Positions 45,761 through 55,159 of a stretch of DNA of 64,000 nucleotides are shown here, one piece after another. Position numbers and translations under genes: made by a program. The DNA lies in the NCBI GenBank assembly GCA_052143655.1, contig JBKQSL010000045.1, forward strand, positions 44,525 through 108,524. The letters are read 5' to 3'. This DNA comes from CAVSUR01 sp052143655 (GTDB lineage: Bacteria; Actinomycetota; Actinomycetes; Streptosporangiales; Streptosporangiaceae). Under the pieces are notes generated by a model that searched no databases, was not told where the DNA came from, and saw nothing but the letters and a program-made list of their open reading frames with translations. Numbering within the stretch: the first letter of the stretch is position 1; every line of letters begins with the position of its first letter.

Positions 45761-46546
45761 GGCCTGCCCCTTCCCGCTCGCGGGCTCCGTGGTACCGCTG
45801 CCCGGTACCAGGGGTGTGCCCTGCAGTGAGGGGTACTCCGGCAGGCACGGGCCGCGGCCCGTACTGCTGACCGGCGCCGGGCGGGCTGCATGCACCCGTC
45901 TTGCGCCAGCCCGGCTGACGGCACCGATCCAGGTCACAGACCGGAGGCTGAGGTTCGCCGGGCAGCGCGGGTGCCATTCGGCACTCCGTCGCAGCCAGCA
46001 AGCCGCGGCCTGCGGGTGCGGTCAGCCGAGCTGCAACTGACCCGCCGTAACCAGGCGCACCGCGAGCTAGTCGGCCACGCCAGCAGGCCGCCACGCTGAG
46101 GCTCGGCGTCGGCGCGCACAGCGCATGCCGACAGGGCTCGGGCGGCGCATGCCGCTACGGAAGCCGGTCGCCATGTTCTGCAAGCCTCAGTCAGCGACCG
46201 AGCTGAATCGGCCGTCAGGCCCCGGTTCAGCCGGTCTGACCGGGCACCGGTGCCGGTGCCCGCGGATGCTCCTTTCCCCGTGCGTCCGGTCTGCCATCGG
46301 TCAGCCAGGCTGCCGGCCGAACGGCGATTCCGGGTGCCGTCACGATCAGGCGTTACATCTACAGCCGCCGGGTAGGGCGGGAGCTGCCTGCGCCCCACCT
46401 GCCCCGGTGGACGTCACTACTGTTCGTAACTACGTTGATCCGCCTGCGCGGAGTAATTCCTCACTGCCGTGAGATTAAGCCTAGATAACGTTTTGGGCAA
46501 GGGCTAGTCGCCGGGCCCAACCGCGTGGGATGTTGCCCGGCTGCTC
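45761..46546. other. 786-bp region between recX and rny without a convincing gene
   Basis: Both flanking genes are on the minus strand, so this holds the rny promoter and the end of the recA-recX transcript. All frames here lack family motifs and show compositional noise. The stretch 46415-46505 is AT-richer (AGATAACGTTTTGGG), a reasonable place for transcription signals. Confidence 0.5.
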
Positions 46547-47203
46547 TTAGTGGCTGGAAATCTCCAGGTCAGCATCCTCCGGACCATCCGCAACATCAAG
46601 GCCGAGGCCGGACGGGTCAGTCCCCTCGTGCTCCAGCGCCTCCCGCACCACACGGTAGGCGAGCGAGCTTGAGTAGCCCTTGCGGGCCAGCATCCCCATC
46701 AGCCGCCGGATCCGCGCCGGCATCGGCTGGCCCGCCGTCGCGGCGAGCCGGCGGGCGACCAGGGCGCGGGCAGTCTGCAGTTCCTGCTCCGGGGCCAGCT
46801 GGTCCAGCGCCGCCTCGATGTCACCGCTGGCCACGCCACGCTGGCGCAGCTCGGCCGCCAGCGCCCGGCCGGCCAGGCCGCGGCCCTGATGCCGGGATTC
46901 GACCCACGCCCCGGCGAACGTCGCGTCGTCGATCAGGCCCACGTCGGCGTACCGGGCGAGCACCGCCTCGGCGGCCTCCTCCGGCACGCCGCGCCGCGCC
47001 AAGGCGGTCGCCAGCTGCGCACGGGTGCGCGGCGCAGCCGCCAGCAGCCGCAGGCAGATCTGGCGGGCAACCGCCTCCGGACCCGCCTCGCGGTCGGCCG
47101 CCGGGTCCGGCTCACCGGGGCCGGACGGCAGCACGCCCGCCGCCGCCCGGCCTGCACCCGTCCGCCCGGAGACGGCCCGCCTGGAGCTCGTCCGGCCTGG
47201 CAC
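46547..47203 (-). CDS. recX: regulatory protein RecX
   Basis: 218 residues from GTG 47203. After a 40-residue disordered leader the RecX helical repeats are clear: ICLRLLAAAPRTRAQLATAL, GLIDDATFAGAWVESRHQGR, GLAGRALAAELRQRGV and RKGYSSSLAYRVVREAL. RecX modulates RecA filaments. The start lies 4 bp after the recA stop, the usual actinobacterial recA-recX coupling. A 25-residue acidic tail follows the last repeat. Confidence 0.94.
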   Translation of the reverse strand: MPGRTSSRRAVSGRTGAGRAAAGVLPSGPGEPDPAADREAGPEAVARQICLRLLAAAPRTRAQLATALARRGVPEEAAEAVLARYADVGLIDDATFAGAWVESRHQGRGLAGRALAAELRQRGVASGDIEAALDQLAPEQELQTARALVARRLAATAGQPMPARIRRLMGMLARKGYSSSLAYRVVREALEHEGTDPSGLGLDVADGPEDADLEISSH

Positions 47204-47207
47204 CGCG

Positions 47208-49433
47208 TTACTCGGCAGCGCCGCGCAGGCTTCGGACGTTGCCCACGGCCGCCCCGTTGCCCGCCACCGACGCCGGGCTGCCCGCGGCCGCCGCGGCGTC
47301 CGCGTCGAGCCGCGGGCCGATCCCGAGCTTCTCCTTGATCTTCTTCTCGATCTCGTTGGCGACGTCGGGGTTCTCCCGCAGGAACGTCCGGGCGTTCTCC
47401 TTGCCCTGCCCGAGCTGCTCGCCGTCGTAGGTGTACCAGGCGCCGGCCTTGCGCACGATCCCCTGCTCCACGCCGAGGTCGATCAGGCTGCCCTCCCGGC
47501 TGATCCCGACCCCGTAGAGGATGTCGAACTCGGCGACCTTGAACGGCGGGCTCACCTTGTTCTTCACGACCTTTACCCGGGTCCGGTTGCCGACCGCGTC
47601 GGTCCCGTCCTTGAGCGTCTCGATCCGCCGCACGTCCAGCCGGACCGACGCGTAGAACTTCAGCGCCTTCCCGCCCGTCGTCGTCTCCGGGCTGTTGTGC
47701 ACCATGATCCCGTCGGCGAAGTAGTTGTGTGACCCCTCGATTTCCAGGTCGTAACGCCCCTTCTTCGGGTAGTCCGACTTGACCGTGATGTCGAGCACTC
47801 GGGCCGGAACCGGATGGATGACGGGCTCGACGAACTCGGGCTCAACGCTGAACTGTCCGCGGAAGCGCGGCAACAGCTTGTACGCCATCGACGGATGCAC
47901 ATAGGGCGCCACCAGTTCCTGGAACTTCGCCGAGGCCGACGTGGTGAACTTGAGAATTGAGACTCGTTGAGCGCCTCTGATCCTGATATGGACATCCAGC
48001 TCGTAGGTGTCTCGCAGGTACTGCACAAGCCGCTCCCGCGAGCCGGGGCTCATCGCCTCGACGCAGATCTCGACCCGGCCGCTTCCACCGTGCGTCCGCT
48101 CTTGGACACCCTTCGATCGGACCGTGAAGCAGCCGTCATCCATGTACCAGGCGGCAAGCGCGAACGGCGTCAGGGCCTTCAGGTAGTCCCACGTCAGGTG
48201 CTTCTTCCCGTCTCCCAGGTAAACCGCTTCCCGCAGTTCGCTCAGTTCGGCCAGCGGACTGAGGTCTGCGAAGACCGCACCCTTAGCATTCACCGTCCGG
48301 CAATGCGGGATGTTCGCCAGCAGCGAGACCTTCCAGTCCAGGTAGGCCGCCTGCCCGGCACCGTGGCCCATGCGGAAGCGCGCGCTGTGGTCTTCCCGGC
48401 GCACTGGCTTGGACAGGCTGCCGTCGCCCATCAGGCTGCCGAGGATCAGCTGCCACTGCGACGGACTGAGCAGATGCGGCTGGGCGAGCATGACCCGGTC
48501 ACCGACGGAGATCTCGCCGGCTTCACGCCAGCCCCCGGGGGTGCGCACCAGGTGATTGCGGGTGAGATCCATGACGGCCCGGCCATGCCCGGAGCCGCCC
48601 CCGGACCGCTCGACGACGAAATGCAGGAACTCCGCCGTGACACCGTTGTCGAACCAGTTGACGACCTTCCTGGGCACGATCTTGCCGAGATCCGGATCGT
48701 AAGACAGGACCTCTACCTGCATCTTCTCATCGACGATCGTGCCGATCCGCTCCCGGCTGCCGTCACTAAGAGTGACATATGTGTACCAGGATGTACATCC
48801 AAACATCACTCCGATCTTTTCGCGGAGCTGGTTGATGAAGATCGCGGTGGTATTGGTCTGGTTCAGCGCGCCAGCGACCTTGCGCAGGGCCTGGGACATC
48901 AGCCGGGCCTGCAGGCCGACGTGGCTGTCGCCCATCTCGCCCTCGATCTCAGCGCGCGGGACCAGGGCGGCCACCGAGTCGATGACGACCACGTCGATCG
49001 CGCCGGAGCGGATCAGCATGTCGGCGATCTCCAGCGCCTGCTCGCCGGTGTCGGGCTGGGAGACCAGCAGCGCGTCGGTGTCGACACCGAGCTTCTGGGC
49101 GTAGTCGGGGTCGAGCGCGTGCTCGGCGTCGATGAAGGCGGCGATGCCGCCGGCCTTCTGGGCGTTGGCCACCGCGTGCAGCGCGAGGCTGGTCTTGCCG
49201 CTGCTCTCCGGGCCGTAGATTTCCACGATCCGGCCGCGCGGGAACCCGCCGATGCCCAGTGCCACGTCCAGCGCGATGGAGCCGGACGGGATCACCTCGA
49301 TCGGCTGCCGGGTCTCGTCGCCGAGCCGCATGATCGCGCCCTTGCCGAACTGGCGCTCGATCTGGGCCAGCGCGGTCTCCAGGGACTTCTCCCGGTTGCC
49401 GACCTTGCCGCCGGACCTGTCGTTCGGTGCCAT
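47208..49433 (-). CDS. recA: recombinase RecA, interrupted by an in-frame intein
   Basis: 741 residues: N-extein 1-212, intein 213-580, C-extein 581-741, so the spliced RecA is about 373 residues, the normal length. Extein motifs: Walker A GPESSGKT (74-81), [48 protein letters not shown]; then after splicing [37 protein letters not shown] and [20 protein letters not shown] lies about 8 nt before ATG 49433. RecA catalyses strand exchange and triggers LexA cleavage. A LexA-type box is upstream. Confidence 0.97.
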   Translation of the reverse strand: MAPNDRSGGKVGNREKSLETALAQIERQFGKGAIMRLGDETRQPIEVIPSGSIALDVALGIGGFPRGRIVEIYGPESSGKTSLALHAVANAQKAGGIAAFIDAEHALDPDYAQKLGVDTDALLVSQPDTGEQALEIADMLIRSGAIDVVVIDSVAALVPRAEIEGEMGDSHVGLQARLMSQALRKVAGALNQTNTTAIFINQLREKIGVMFGCTSWYTYVTLSDGSRERIGTIVDEKMQVEVLSYDPDLGKIVPRKVVNWFDNGVTAEFLHFVVERSGGGSGHGRAVMDLTRNHLVRTPGGWREAGEISVGDRVMLAQPHLLSPSQWQLILGSLMGDGSLSKPVRREDHSARFRMGHGAGQAAYLDWKVSLLANIPHCRTVNAKGAVFADLSPLAELSELREAVYLGDGKKHLTWDYLKALTPFALAAWYMDDGCFTVRSKGVQERTHGGSGRVEICVEAMSPGSRERLVQYLRDTYELDVHIRIRGAQRVSILKFTTSASAKFQELVAPYVHPSMAYKLLPRFRGQFSVEPEFVEPVIHPVPARVLDITVKSDYPKKGRYDLEIEGSHNYFADGIMVHNSPETTTGGKALKFYASVRLDVRRIETLKDGTDAVGNRTRVKVVKNKVSPPFKVAEFDILYGVGISREGSLIDLGVEQGIVRKAGAWYTYDGEQLGQGKENARTFLRENPDVANEIEKKIKEKLGIGPRLDADAAAAAGSPASVAGNGAAVGNVRSLRGAAE
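47694..48797 (-). other. RecA intein with LAGLIDADG homing endonuclease
   Basis: 368 residues. It begins with Cys after GVMFG ([14 protein letters not shown], block A), has block [13 protein letters not shown], two DOD endonuclease motifs (ILGSLMGDG and LAAWYMDDG) and a C-terminal [12 protein letters not shown]. Ser is the +1 residue. Nucleophile Cys1, His-Asn end and Ser+1 are all intact, so self-splicing is expected. The insertion point between GVMFG and SPETTTGG is the RecA-b site used by the Mycobacterium leprae RecA intein, to which long blocks look similar. Its DNA is visibly less GC-rich than the exteins. Confidence 0.96.
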
Positions 49434-49649
49434 GTGGTGCTCCTGTCGGATACGAGGGCTACGCCGAGCCGCTCACCACGGCACTGCGCTCGGTCACGGG
49501 CCGGGGCCCCGGTCACGAGGCGCCGCGCCGCAGGTCATCGTCATCTGTGCTACCCGGCGCCGACGCTACGCGCTGCCACCGACAATTCCGTGCGACGGCT
49601 TCCCGGCCAGCCCGCGGCCGTTCCGGGACCGTCAGCAGCACTACCCTAA

Positions 49650-49663
49650 CGAACAATTGTTCG
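49650..49663 (-). promoter_or_regulatory. SOS box (LexA operator) upstream of recA
   Basis: CGAACAATTGTTCG is a perfect 14-bp palindrome matching the actinobacterial/Gram-positive LexA pattern CGAAC-N4-GTTCG. It lies 217 bp upstream of the recA start, in the recA-DUF3046 gap (49434-49826), which otherwise shows no gene. Confidence 0.85.
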
Positions 49664-49826
49664 ATCGCACAGCGGACACGCCACAATGACCGCGACCGCG
49701 CCGCCGCCACGGCTCAGCGGCTTTGCTCCAGGCAGGCGGGCCACCGGATCGAGGACGCCCGCCCGGGTGACCTGCCCGGCGCGCGACGGCCGCGGGCGTG
49801 CGTCACCGGGTCCGGCCACCGGCCCG

Positions 49827-50021
49827 TCAGCGCAGCCGCTCGGGGACAGGGAAGACCTCGCAGACCGCCCGCCAGACGGTTTTGGCGTCCTCGCCTTCGG
49901 CCAGCGCCTCGTTGACGGTCCGCCCGCCCAGCGGGGCGAGTACATGATCCTTGGCCACGCTCTCGGCGTAGGTATCGCCGAACAGCTCGCGCATTCGCGC
50001 CCAGAACAAGGTCAGCCGCAT
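49827..50021 (-). CDS. DUF3046 protein
   Basis: 64 residues from ATG 50021 (MRLTLFWARMRELFGDTYAE); a GTG at 50030 would add three residues. DHVLAPLGGRTVNEALAEGE and VWRAVCEVFPVPE complete the DUF3046 pattern. This small protein usually lies directly upstream of recA in actinobacteria. Function unknown. The SOS box lies between it and recA. Confidence 0.88.
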   Translation of the reverse strand: MRLTLFWARMRELFGDTYAESVAKDHVLAPLGGRTVNEALAEGEDAKTVWRAVCEVFPVPERLR

Positions 50022-50139
50022 CCGCGCCACGATACCCGGCCATCATCGGCGCGCAGCCACGCCAGCCGACCTGCCTGCCGTTCCCAGCTAACCCGATCAA
50101 CGGTCCAACCATCGGCACCTGACCCGCTGGGCGGACCAT

Positions 50140-50183
50140 TCACCGGGTTGGGACCGACCGGTCACCGGGTTGGGACCGACCGG
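50140..50183. repeat. 22-bp tandem duplication
   Basis: The identical 22-bp unit (begins TCACCGGGTTGGGACC) occurs at 50140-50161 and 50162-50183, in the gap between DUF3046 and the leader peptide (50022-50305). No gene is seen in this gap. Confidence 0.93.
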
Positions 50184-50305
50184 GACCGCCCGCGGCGGCC
50201 GGGACCGACGCCGGACCGGATTCCCTAGTCGTCGCTGGGTTGCAAGGCGCGAGATTGCCGGCGACTCTCTAATGGACCGTTCGCGCCGATCCCCGGAGGC
50301 CTTGA

Positions 50306-50422
50306 GTGACCCGCTCGGCCGGCCAGCCCCGCCTCCCCAGCCAGTACCGGCTGCTGCTGTCGAGTCGACGGCACGTCGATTTCCTGCGCGTTTCCAGCGC
50401 GATGTGTCGGTCCTGCCGCTGA
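50306..50422 (+). CDS. cysteine-containing leader peptide of the sulfite reductase operon
   Basis: 38 residues from GTG 50306, with GGAGG 7 nt before it. The C-terminus reads SRRHVDFLRVSSAMCRSCR followed by TGA: two Cys codons within the last five residues. The (S)RRHVDLxRxSSA-C block matches the short putative leader peptides found ahead of actinobacterial sulfur-assimilation genes. It ends 98 bp before the sulfite reductase start. By analogy with the cysteine-responsive polycysteine ORFs of mycobacteria, ribosome stalling at Cys codons when cysteine is scarce could relieve attenuation. Shorter internal starts are possible. Confidence 0.75.
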   Translation: MTRSAGQPRLPSQYRLLLSSRRHVDFLRVSSAMCRSCR

Positions 50423-50520
50423 TCTAGCCCATCCCGCTGAGCACCGGCTCCGGGCGCCCTTTGCCGCGTCCGGGCTGAGCAGGCGCACGGGTCCATTTCT
50501 GCAGCAAAGGACTTCCCCCC

Positions 50521-52158
50521 ATGCCATCCCGGCCGCAGCGCGGCCAGGGCCAGTGGGCCCTGGGCCATCGCGAGCCGCTGAACGCGGCGGAACGCTTCAA
50601 GAAAGACGACGACGGGCTCAACGTCCGCGACCGCATCCTCAACCGGTACGCCCAGCTGGGCTTCGACTCCATCGACCCGGCCGACCTGCGAGGCCGGTTC
50701 CGCTGGTGGGGCCTGTACACGCAGCGGCGGCCGGGCATCGGCGGCGGCAAGACCGGCGCGCTGGACGACGCCGAGATCGAGGACTCCTACTTCATGATGC
50801 GGGTGCGCATCCCCGGCGGCCAGTTGTCGGCGAGCCAGCTGCGCACGGTCGCGGGCATCGCCAAGGAGTACGGCCGCGATCTCGCCGATGTCACCGACCG
50901 GCAGAACGTGCAGTACCACTGGATCGCGATCGAGGACGTGCCCGCGATCTGGGCGCGGCTGGCGGAAGCGGGCCTGTCCAGCCTGCAGGCCTGCGGTGAC
51001 GTGCCGCGCAACATCCTCGGCTGCCCGGTCGCCGGGATCGACGGCGCGGAGATCATCGACGCCAGCGCGGTGCTGGCCGCGACCGAGGCGGTGGCCGCGG
51101 GCAATCCCGAGTTCACCAACCTGCCGCGCAAGTTCAAGACCGCGATCTCCGGCTGCGCGGACCAGTGCACCGCCCACGAGGTCAACGACATCTCGTTCGT
51201 CGGCGTGACCGGCCCGGACGGCGAGCCGGGCTTTGACCTGTGGGTCGGCGGCGGGCTGTCCACCAACCCGATGATCGCCCAGCGGCTCGGCGCGTTCGTC
51301 ACGCCGGACCGAGTGCCCGAGGTCTGGGCCGGGGTCGCGTCGGTCTTCCGGGACTACGGCTACCGGCGGCTGCGCAGCCGGGCCCGGCTGAAGTTCCTGG
51401 TCGCCGACTGGGGCGCGGAGCGGTTCCGGGAGGTGCTGGAGAAGGAGTATCTGGGCTACGCGCTGCCTGACGGCCCGGCGCCGCCGGCGCCGGGCTCCGC
51501 GCGTGACCACGTCGGGGTGCACCAGCAGCGCGACGGCCGGTTCTACGTCGGCATGTCGCTGCACGTAGGCCGCTCGTCGGGCAGCCAGCTGTGGCAGGTG
51601 GCCGACCTGGCGCAGGCGTTCGGCTCCGGCCGGATCCGGACCACGACCGAGCAGAAGCTGCTGATCCTGGACGTGCCCGGCGACCGGGTCGAGGAGCTGG
51701 TGGCCGAGCTGGAGGCGCTGGACCTGCAGCCGCGCCCGTCGGCGTTCCGGCGCGGCACGATGGCCTGCACCGGGATCGAGTTCTGCAAGCTCGCGATCGT
51801 GGAGACCAAGCAGCGGGCGCAGGATCTGCATGCTGAGCTGGACCGGCGGCTGCCCGGGTTCGACACCCCGATCACGATCAACGTGAACGGCTGCCCGAAC
51901 TCATGCGCCCGGTTCCAGCTGGCCGACATCGGGCTCAAGGGCTCGATCGTCGATGGCGACGAGGGATTCCAGGTGCACCTGGGCGGCTCGCTCGGCGCCG
52001 ATCCGTCGTTCGGCCGCAAGCTGCGCGGGCTGAAGGTCACCGCGGACGGGCTGCCCGACTACGTGGAGCGGGTGCTGCGCAACTACCTGGCCGACCGGGA
52101 GGACGAGGAGCCGTTCGCCCGCTGGGTGCGGCGGGCCGACGAGGGGCTGCTGGCATGA
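50521..52158 (+). CDS. ferredoxin-dependent sulfite (nitrite/sulfite) reductase
   Basis: 545 residues. The siroheme/4Fe-4S reductase repeats are present: RGRFRWWGLYTQRRPGI, LADVTDRQNVQYHWI, FKTAISGCADQCTAHE, and the cluster cysteines CTGIEFC (about 416-422) and NGCPNSC (about 458-462). It reduces sulfite to sulfide for cysteine synthesis. The siroheme-making genes that follow with 4-bp overlaps support this. Nitrite reductase is the alternative within the family, but the leader peptide and zinc-ribbon protein favour sulfur assimilation. Confidence 0.92.
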   Translation: MPSRPQRGQGQWALGHREPLNAAERFKKDDDGLNVRDRILNRYAQLGFDSIDPADLRGRFRWWGLYTQRRPGIGGGKTGALDDAEIEDSYFMMRVRIPGGQLSASQLRTVAGIAKEYGRDLADVTDRQNVQYHWIAIEDVPAIWARLAEAGLSSLQACGDVPRNILGCPVAGIDGAEIIDASAVLAATEAVAAGNPEFTNLPRKFKTAISGCADQCTAHEVNDISFVGVTGPDGEPGFDLWVGGGLSTNPMIAQRLGAFVTPDRVPEVWAGVASVFRDYGYRRLRSRARLKFLVADWGAERFREVLEKEYLGYALPDGPAPPAPGSARDHVGVHQQRDGRFYVGMSLHVGRSSGSQLWQVADLAQAFGSGRIRTTTEQKLLILDVPGDRVEELVAELEALDLQPRPSAFRRGTMACTGIEFCKLAIVETKQRAQDLHAELDRRLPGFDTPITINVNGCPNSCARFQLADIGLKGSIVDGDEGFQVHLGGSLGADPSFGRKLRGLKVTADGLPDYVERVLRNYLADREDEEPFARWVRRADEGLLA

Positions 52159-52319
52159 CCGGTCCGGACGACGCCCCGGGCGAGCGCCAGGTACCGTTCT
52201 TCTGCCCGTACTGCGGCGAGGAAGCGCTGCGGCCGGACGGCCCGCAGGCCGGCGCGTGGGAGTGCGGCGCGTGCGCCCGCTCGTTCACGCTGCTGTTCGG
52301 CGCGGTGGCCCGGTCATGA
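52155..52319 (+). CDS. small zinc-ribbon protein of the sulfite reductase operon
   Basis: 54 residues, ATG overlapping the reductase stop (ATGA). It has two CxxC pairs (FFCPYCGEEALRP and AWECGACARSFTL) of rubredoxin/zinc-ribbon type. Small proteins of this kind are regularly found directly behind actinobacterial sulfite reductase genes. An electron-transfer or maturation role is conjecture. It overlaps the next gene by 4 bp. Confidence 0.8.
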   Translation: MTGPDDAPGERQVPFFCPYCGEEALRPDGPQAGAWECGACARSFTLLFGAVARS

Positions 52320-53671
52320 CCGTGCCGACGGCCGCCGCAGCCGGGAATGCCAGCCGGGCGCGGCAGGATGCTGACGAACAGCGGGCAGAAAGGGCGCCGG
52401 GCGCCGATCAGGCCGGCTACTCGCTGCTGCTCGGGCTGGCCGGCAAGCGCGTGGTCGTGGTCGGCGGCGGCGCGGTCGCGCTGCGCCGGGCCCGCGCGCT
52501 GCTGGCGGCCGGCGCCCGGGTGCACGTGATCGCGCCGGCCATCGACCCCGAGCTGGCCGGGCTGGGGGTGATCCGGGAGCAGCGGCGCTACCGGGACGGC
52601 GACCTGGCCGGGGCCTGGCTGGCGCACGCGGCGACCGACGACCCGGCCGTGAACGCGGCCGTCTGCGCCGAGGCAGAACGCGCCCGCATCTGGTGCGTGC
52701 GGGCCGACGACGCCGGCGCGTCCCCGGCCTGGACGCCGACGGTGACCCGGCACGGTGACGTGACGGTCGCGGTGACGGCGGGCGGTGACCCGCGCCGCGC
52801 CCAGCGGCTGCGGGCGGCCATCGCCGCGGCCCTGGCCGCTGGCACCCTGCCGGTGCGCCGCCAGCGTCCCCCGCGGGCCGGGCAGCCGGGCCACGTCGCG
52901 CTGGTCGGCGGCGGTCCCGGCGACGCCGGCCTGATCACCGTGCACGGGCGGCGGCTGCTGGCGGAGGCCGACGTGGTGGTGGCCGACAAGCTCGCGCCGC
53001 GCGGCCTGCTCGGCGAGCTGGACCCGGATGTGGAGGTCATCGACGCCGGCAAGTCGGCGCACGCGCACAGCCTGACCCAGGCGCAGATCAACGACCTGAT
53101 CGTCAGCCGGGCCCGGGCCGGGCAGCGGGTGGTGCGGCTCAAGGGCGGGGACCCGTTCGTGTTCGGCCGGGGTGGCGAGGAGGCGCTGGCGTGCGTGACC
53201 GCGGGCGTGCCGTTCAGCGTGGTGCCGGGAGTGACCAGCGCGGTCGCGGTCCCGGCCTATGCCGGGATCCCGGTCACGCACCGGGGCGTGACCCAGGATT
53301 TCGCCGTGGTGTCCGCGCATCTGGACCCTTCACACCCGGGCGCAACCGTGGACTGGGCCGCGCTGGCCAGCGGGCCGGGCACGCTGGTGCTGCTGATGGC
53401 CGTCGCGCACCTGGAGCAGATTGCCGCCGAACTGGTCAAGCGGGGCCGTCCGGCCGCGACGCCGGTGGCGGTGATCTGCGACGGCACCACCGACCGGCAG
53501 CGGGTCGTGACCACGACGCTCGGCGCCGTGGCGGCGGACTGCGCGGCGCAGGGCGTCGTGCCGCCAGCCGTGGTCGTCGTCGGCGAGGTGGTCGGCCTGC
53601 GCGATCAGCTGGGCGCGTCCCTGACGAACCCGGATGACGGCGGGGCGCCGGGACGGGCGGCGGCGCGGTGA
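52316..53671 (+). CDS. CysG-like fusion: precorrin-2 dehydrogenase + uroporphyrinogen-III C-methyltransferase
   Basis: 451 residues from ATG 52316. Residues about 35-180 are a Rossmann precorrin-2 dehydrogenase domain (KRVVVVGGGAVALRRARALL, RARIWCVRADDAG). From about 195 on is the SAM uroporphyrinogen methyltransferase (HVALVGGGPGDAGLITVHGR, LLAEADVVVADKLA, RVVRLKGGDPFVFGRGGEEA, VVPGVTSAVAVPAYAGIPVT). It makes sirohydrochlorin from uroporphyrinogen III. The ferrochelatase part of true CysG is replaced by the next gene, overlapping by GTGA. Confidence 0.92.
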   Translation: MTVPTAAAAGNASRARQDADEQRAERAPGADQAGYSLLLGLAGKRVVVVGGGAVALRRARALLAAGARVHVIAPAIDPELAGLGVIREQRRYRDGDLAGAWLAHAATDDPAVNAAVCAEAERARIWCVRADDAGASPAWTPTVTRHGDVTVAVTAGGDPRRAQRLRAAIAAALAAGTLPVRRQRPPRAGQPGHVALVGGGPGDAGLITVHGRRLLAEADVVVADKLAPRGLLGELDPDVEVIDAGKSAHAHSLTQAQINDLIVSRARAGQRVVRLKGGDPFVFGRGGEEALACVTAGVPFSVVPGVTSAVAVPAYAGIPVTHRGVTQDFAVVSAHLDPSHPGATVDWAALASGPGTLVLLMAVAHLEQIAAELVKRGRPAATPVAVICDGTTDRQRVVTTTLGAVAADCAAQGVVPPAVVVVGEVVGLRDQLGASLTNPDDGGAPGRAAAR

Positions 53672-54345
53672 CCGGGCCGGCCCTGGTCGCCGTCGCGCAC
53701 GGCAGCCGCAACCCGGTCGCCCAGGAGACCACCAGGGCGCTGGCCCGGCAGGTGACCCGGCTGGCGCCGCACCTGGACGTGCGGGTGACGTTCCTGCAGC
53801 ACGGCGAGATGTCGCTGGCGGCCGGCCTGGCGGCGGCGGGGGCCGGTTCGGTGGTCGTGCCGCTGCTGCTGTCAGCCGGCTACCACGTGACCGCCGACAT
53901 CACCGCCGCCGCGCAGGCCGCCGGCGCGGTGGCTGCGCCGCCGCTCGGGCCCGACCAGCTGCTGGCTACCGCGCTGGCCGTGCGGCTGGCCGAGGCCGGG
54001 GTCCCGGCGGGCACCCCAGTCGTGCTGGCCGCCGCCGGATCGAGCGACCGGCAGGCCGCGCAGGACGTGGCCCGGCAGGCCGAACTGCTGAGCGCCGAGC
54101 TGGGCGTCCCGGTCCGGCCCGCATTCGCGACCGCCGCCGAGCCGTCCGTCGAGTCCGCGGTCGACGCGCTGCAGGCGCAGTCCGGCGGCCCGGTGGCGAT
54201 CGCCGCGTACCTGATGGCACCTGGCGATTTTCATGATCGTTTGCAGAAAACGGCCGCGGGCTGGATCACCGCGCCACTGGCGGATCATCCGGCGGTAGCT
54301 GGCCTGGTCGTCGACCGCTACCGGGTCGCGGCCAAGGCCGCGTAG
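53668..54345 (+). CDS. sirohydrochlorin chelatase (CbiX/SirB-like)
   Basis: 225 residues from GTG 53668. Two CbiX half-domains: VAVAHGSRNPVAQETTRALA (metal-binding His) with VTFLQHGEMSLAAGL and VPLLLSAGYHVTADI, then a second half with VVLAAAGSSDRQAAQDVARQ and AAYLMAPGDFHDRL. It inserts Fe2+ into sirohydrochlorin to give siroheme, completing cofactor supply for the reductase upstream. Cobalt insertion is less likely in this operon. It is last in the unit; a 112-bp convergent gap follows. Confidence 0.88.
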   Translation: MTGPALVAVAHGSRNPVAQETTRALARQVTRLAPHLDVRVTFLQHGEMSLAAGLAAAGAGSVVVPLLLSAGYHVTADITAAAQAAGAVAAPPLGPDQLLATALAVRLAEAGVPAGTPVVLAAAGSSDRQAAQDVARQAELLSAELGVPVRPAFATAAEPSVESAVDALQAQSGGPVAIAAYLMAPGDFHDRLQKTAAGWITAPLADHPAVAGLVVDRYRVAAKAA

Positions 54346-54457
54346 CTGCCGTCTCCGCGAGCAGCGGCCGGCCCCCGGGCGCATCTTGCAGTGACCGCAG
54401 CACGCCCGGTGAACGAGCGGCCTGCGGCAGAGATTCCCGGGCGGCCGGCCGGTCCGG

Positions 54458-55159
54458 TCAGCTCGCCGGCCCGCCCGGCTGCGCCGTCCGGGCCGGGCTG
54501 ACCAGGCCAGTCTCGTAGGCGAGGACCACGGCCTGCACCCGGTCCCGCAGCTGCAGCTTGGCGAGAATCCGGGCCACGTGCGTCTTGACCGTGGCCTCGC
54601 TGAGGGTCAGCTGCGCGGCCAGCTCCGCGTTGCTCAGGCCGCGGGCCAGCAGGGTGAGGACCTCACGCTCGCGGGGCGTCAGCCCGGACAGGTCACCGCC
54701 CGGGCCCGGGCGGCTGGCTGCCTGCGGGGCGAACCGCTCGACGAGCCGCCGGGTGATGGACGGGGCCAGCAGTGCGTCGCCGGCCCGGACCATCTGGACC
54801 GCGGCGACCAGCTGCTCGGGCGACACGTCCTTGAGCAGGAAGCCGCTGGCACCCGAGGCCAGCGCGGCATAGACGTACTGGTCGAGGTCGAACGTGGTGA
54901 GGATGATGATCCGGCAGGCGCACCCGGCTGGCGCGGCGAGGATCCGCCGGGTGGCCTCCAGGCCGTCCATCTCCGGCATGCGGATGTCCATCAGCACGAC
55001 GTCGGGCCGGTACTTGAGCACCGCCGTCACGGCCTGCCCGCCGTCGGCTGCCTCGGCCACCACCGGGATGCCCGCCGCGCCGAGGATCATCCGGAAGCCG
55101 CTGCGGACGAGCGTCTGATCGTCGGCGATGACCACCCGCGGCGGCGCGGTCTCGGTCAC
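54458..55159 (-). CDS. NarL/FixJ-family response regulator
   Basis: 233 residues from GTG 55159. The receiver domain (8-125) has PRVVIADDQTLVRSGFRMIL, phosphoacceptor Asp in DVVLMDIRMPEMDG, and SGFLLKDVSPEQL. The LuxR helix-turn-helix is at about 155-215 (LTPREREVLTLLARGLSNAE, LTLSEATVKTHVARILAKL). It overlaps the histidine kinase by 4 bp (GTGA). The pair is divergent from an ABC exporter it probably regulates. Confidence 0.93.
   Translation of the reverse strand: MTETAPPRVVIADDQTLVRSGFRMILGAAGIPVVAEAADGGQAVTAVLKYRPDVVLMDIRMPEMDGLEATRRILAAPAGCACRIIILTTFDLDQYVYAALASGASGFLLKDVSPEQLVAAVQMVRAGDALLAPSITRRLVERFAPQAASRPGPGGDLSGLTPREREVLTLLARGLSNAELAAQLTLSEATVKTHVARILAKLQLRDRVQAVVLAYETGLVSPARTAQPGGPAS

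Noticed and set aside
45934..46398. 155-codon minus-strand frame between rny and recX
   Set aside because: Arg/Ser/Ala-rich noise without homology; no start signal and not needed to explain the gap.
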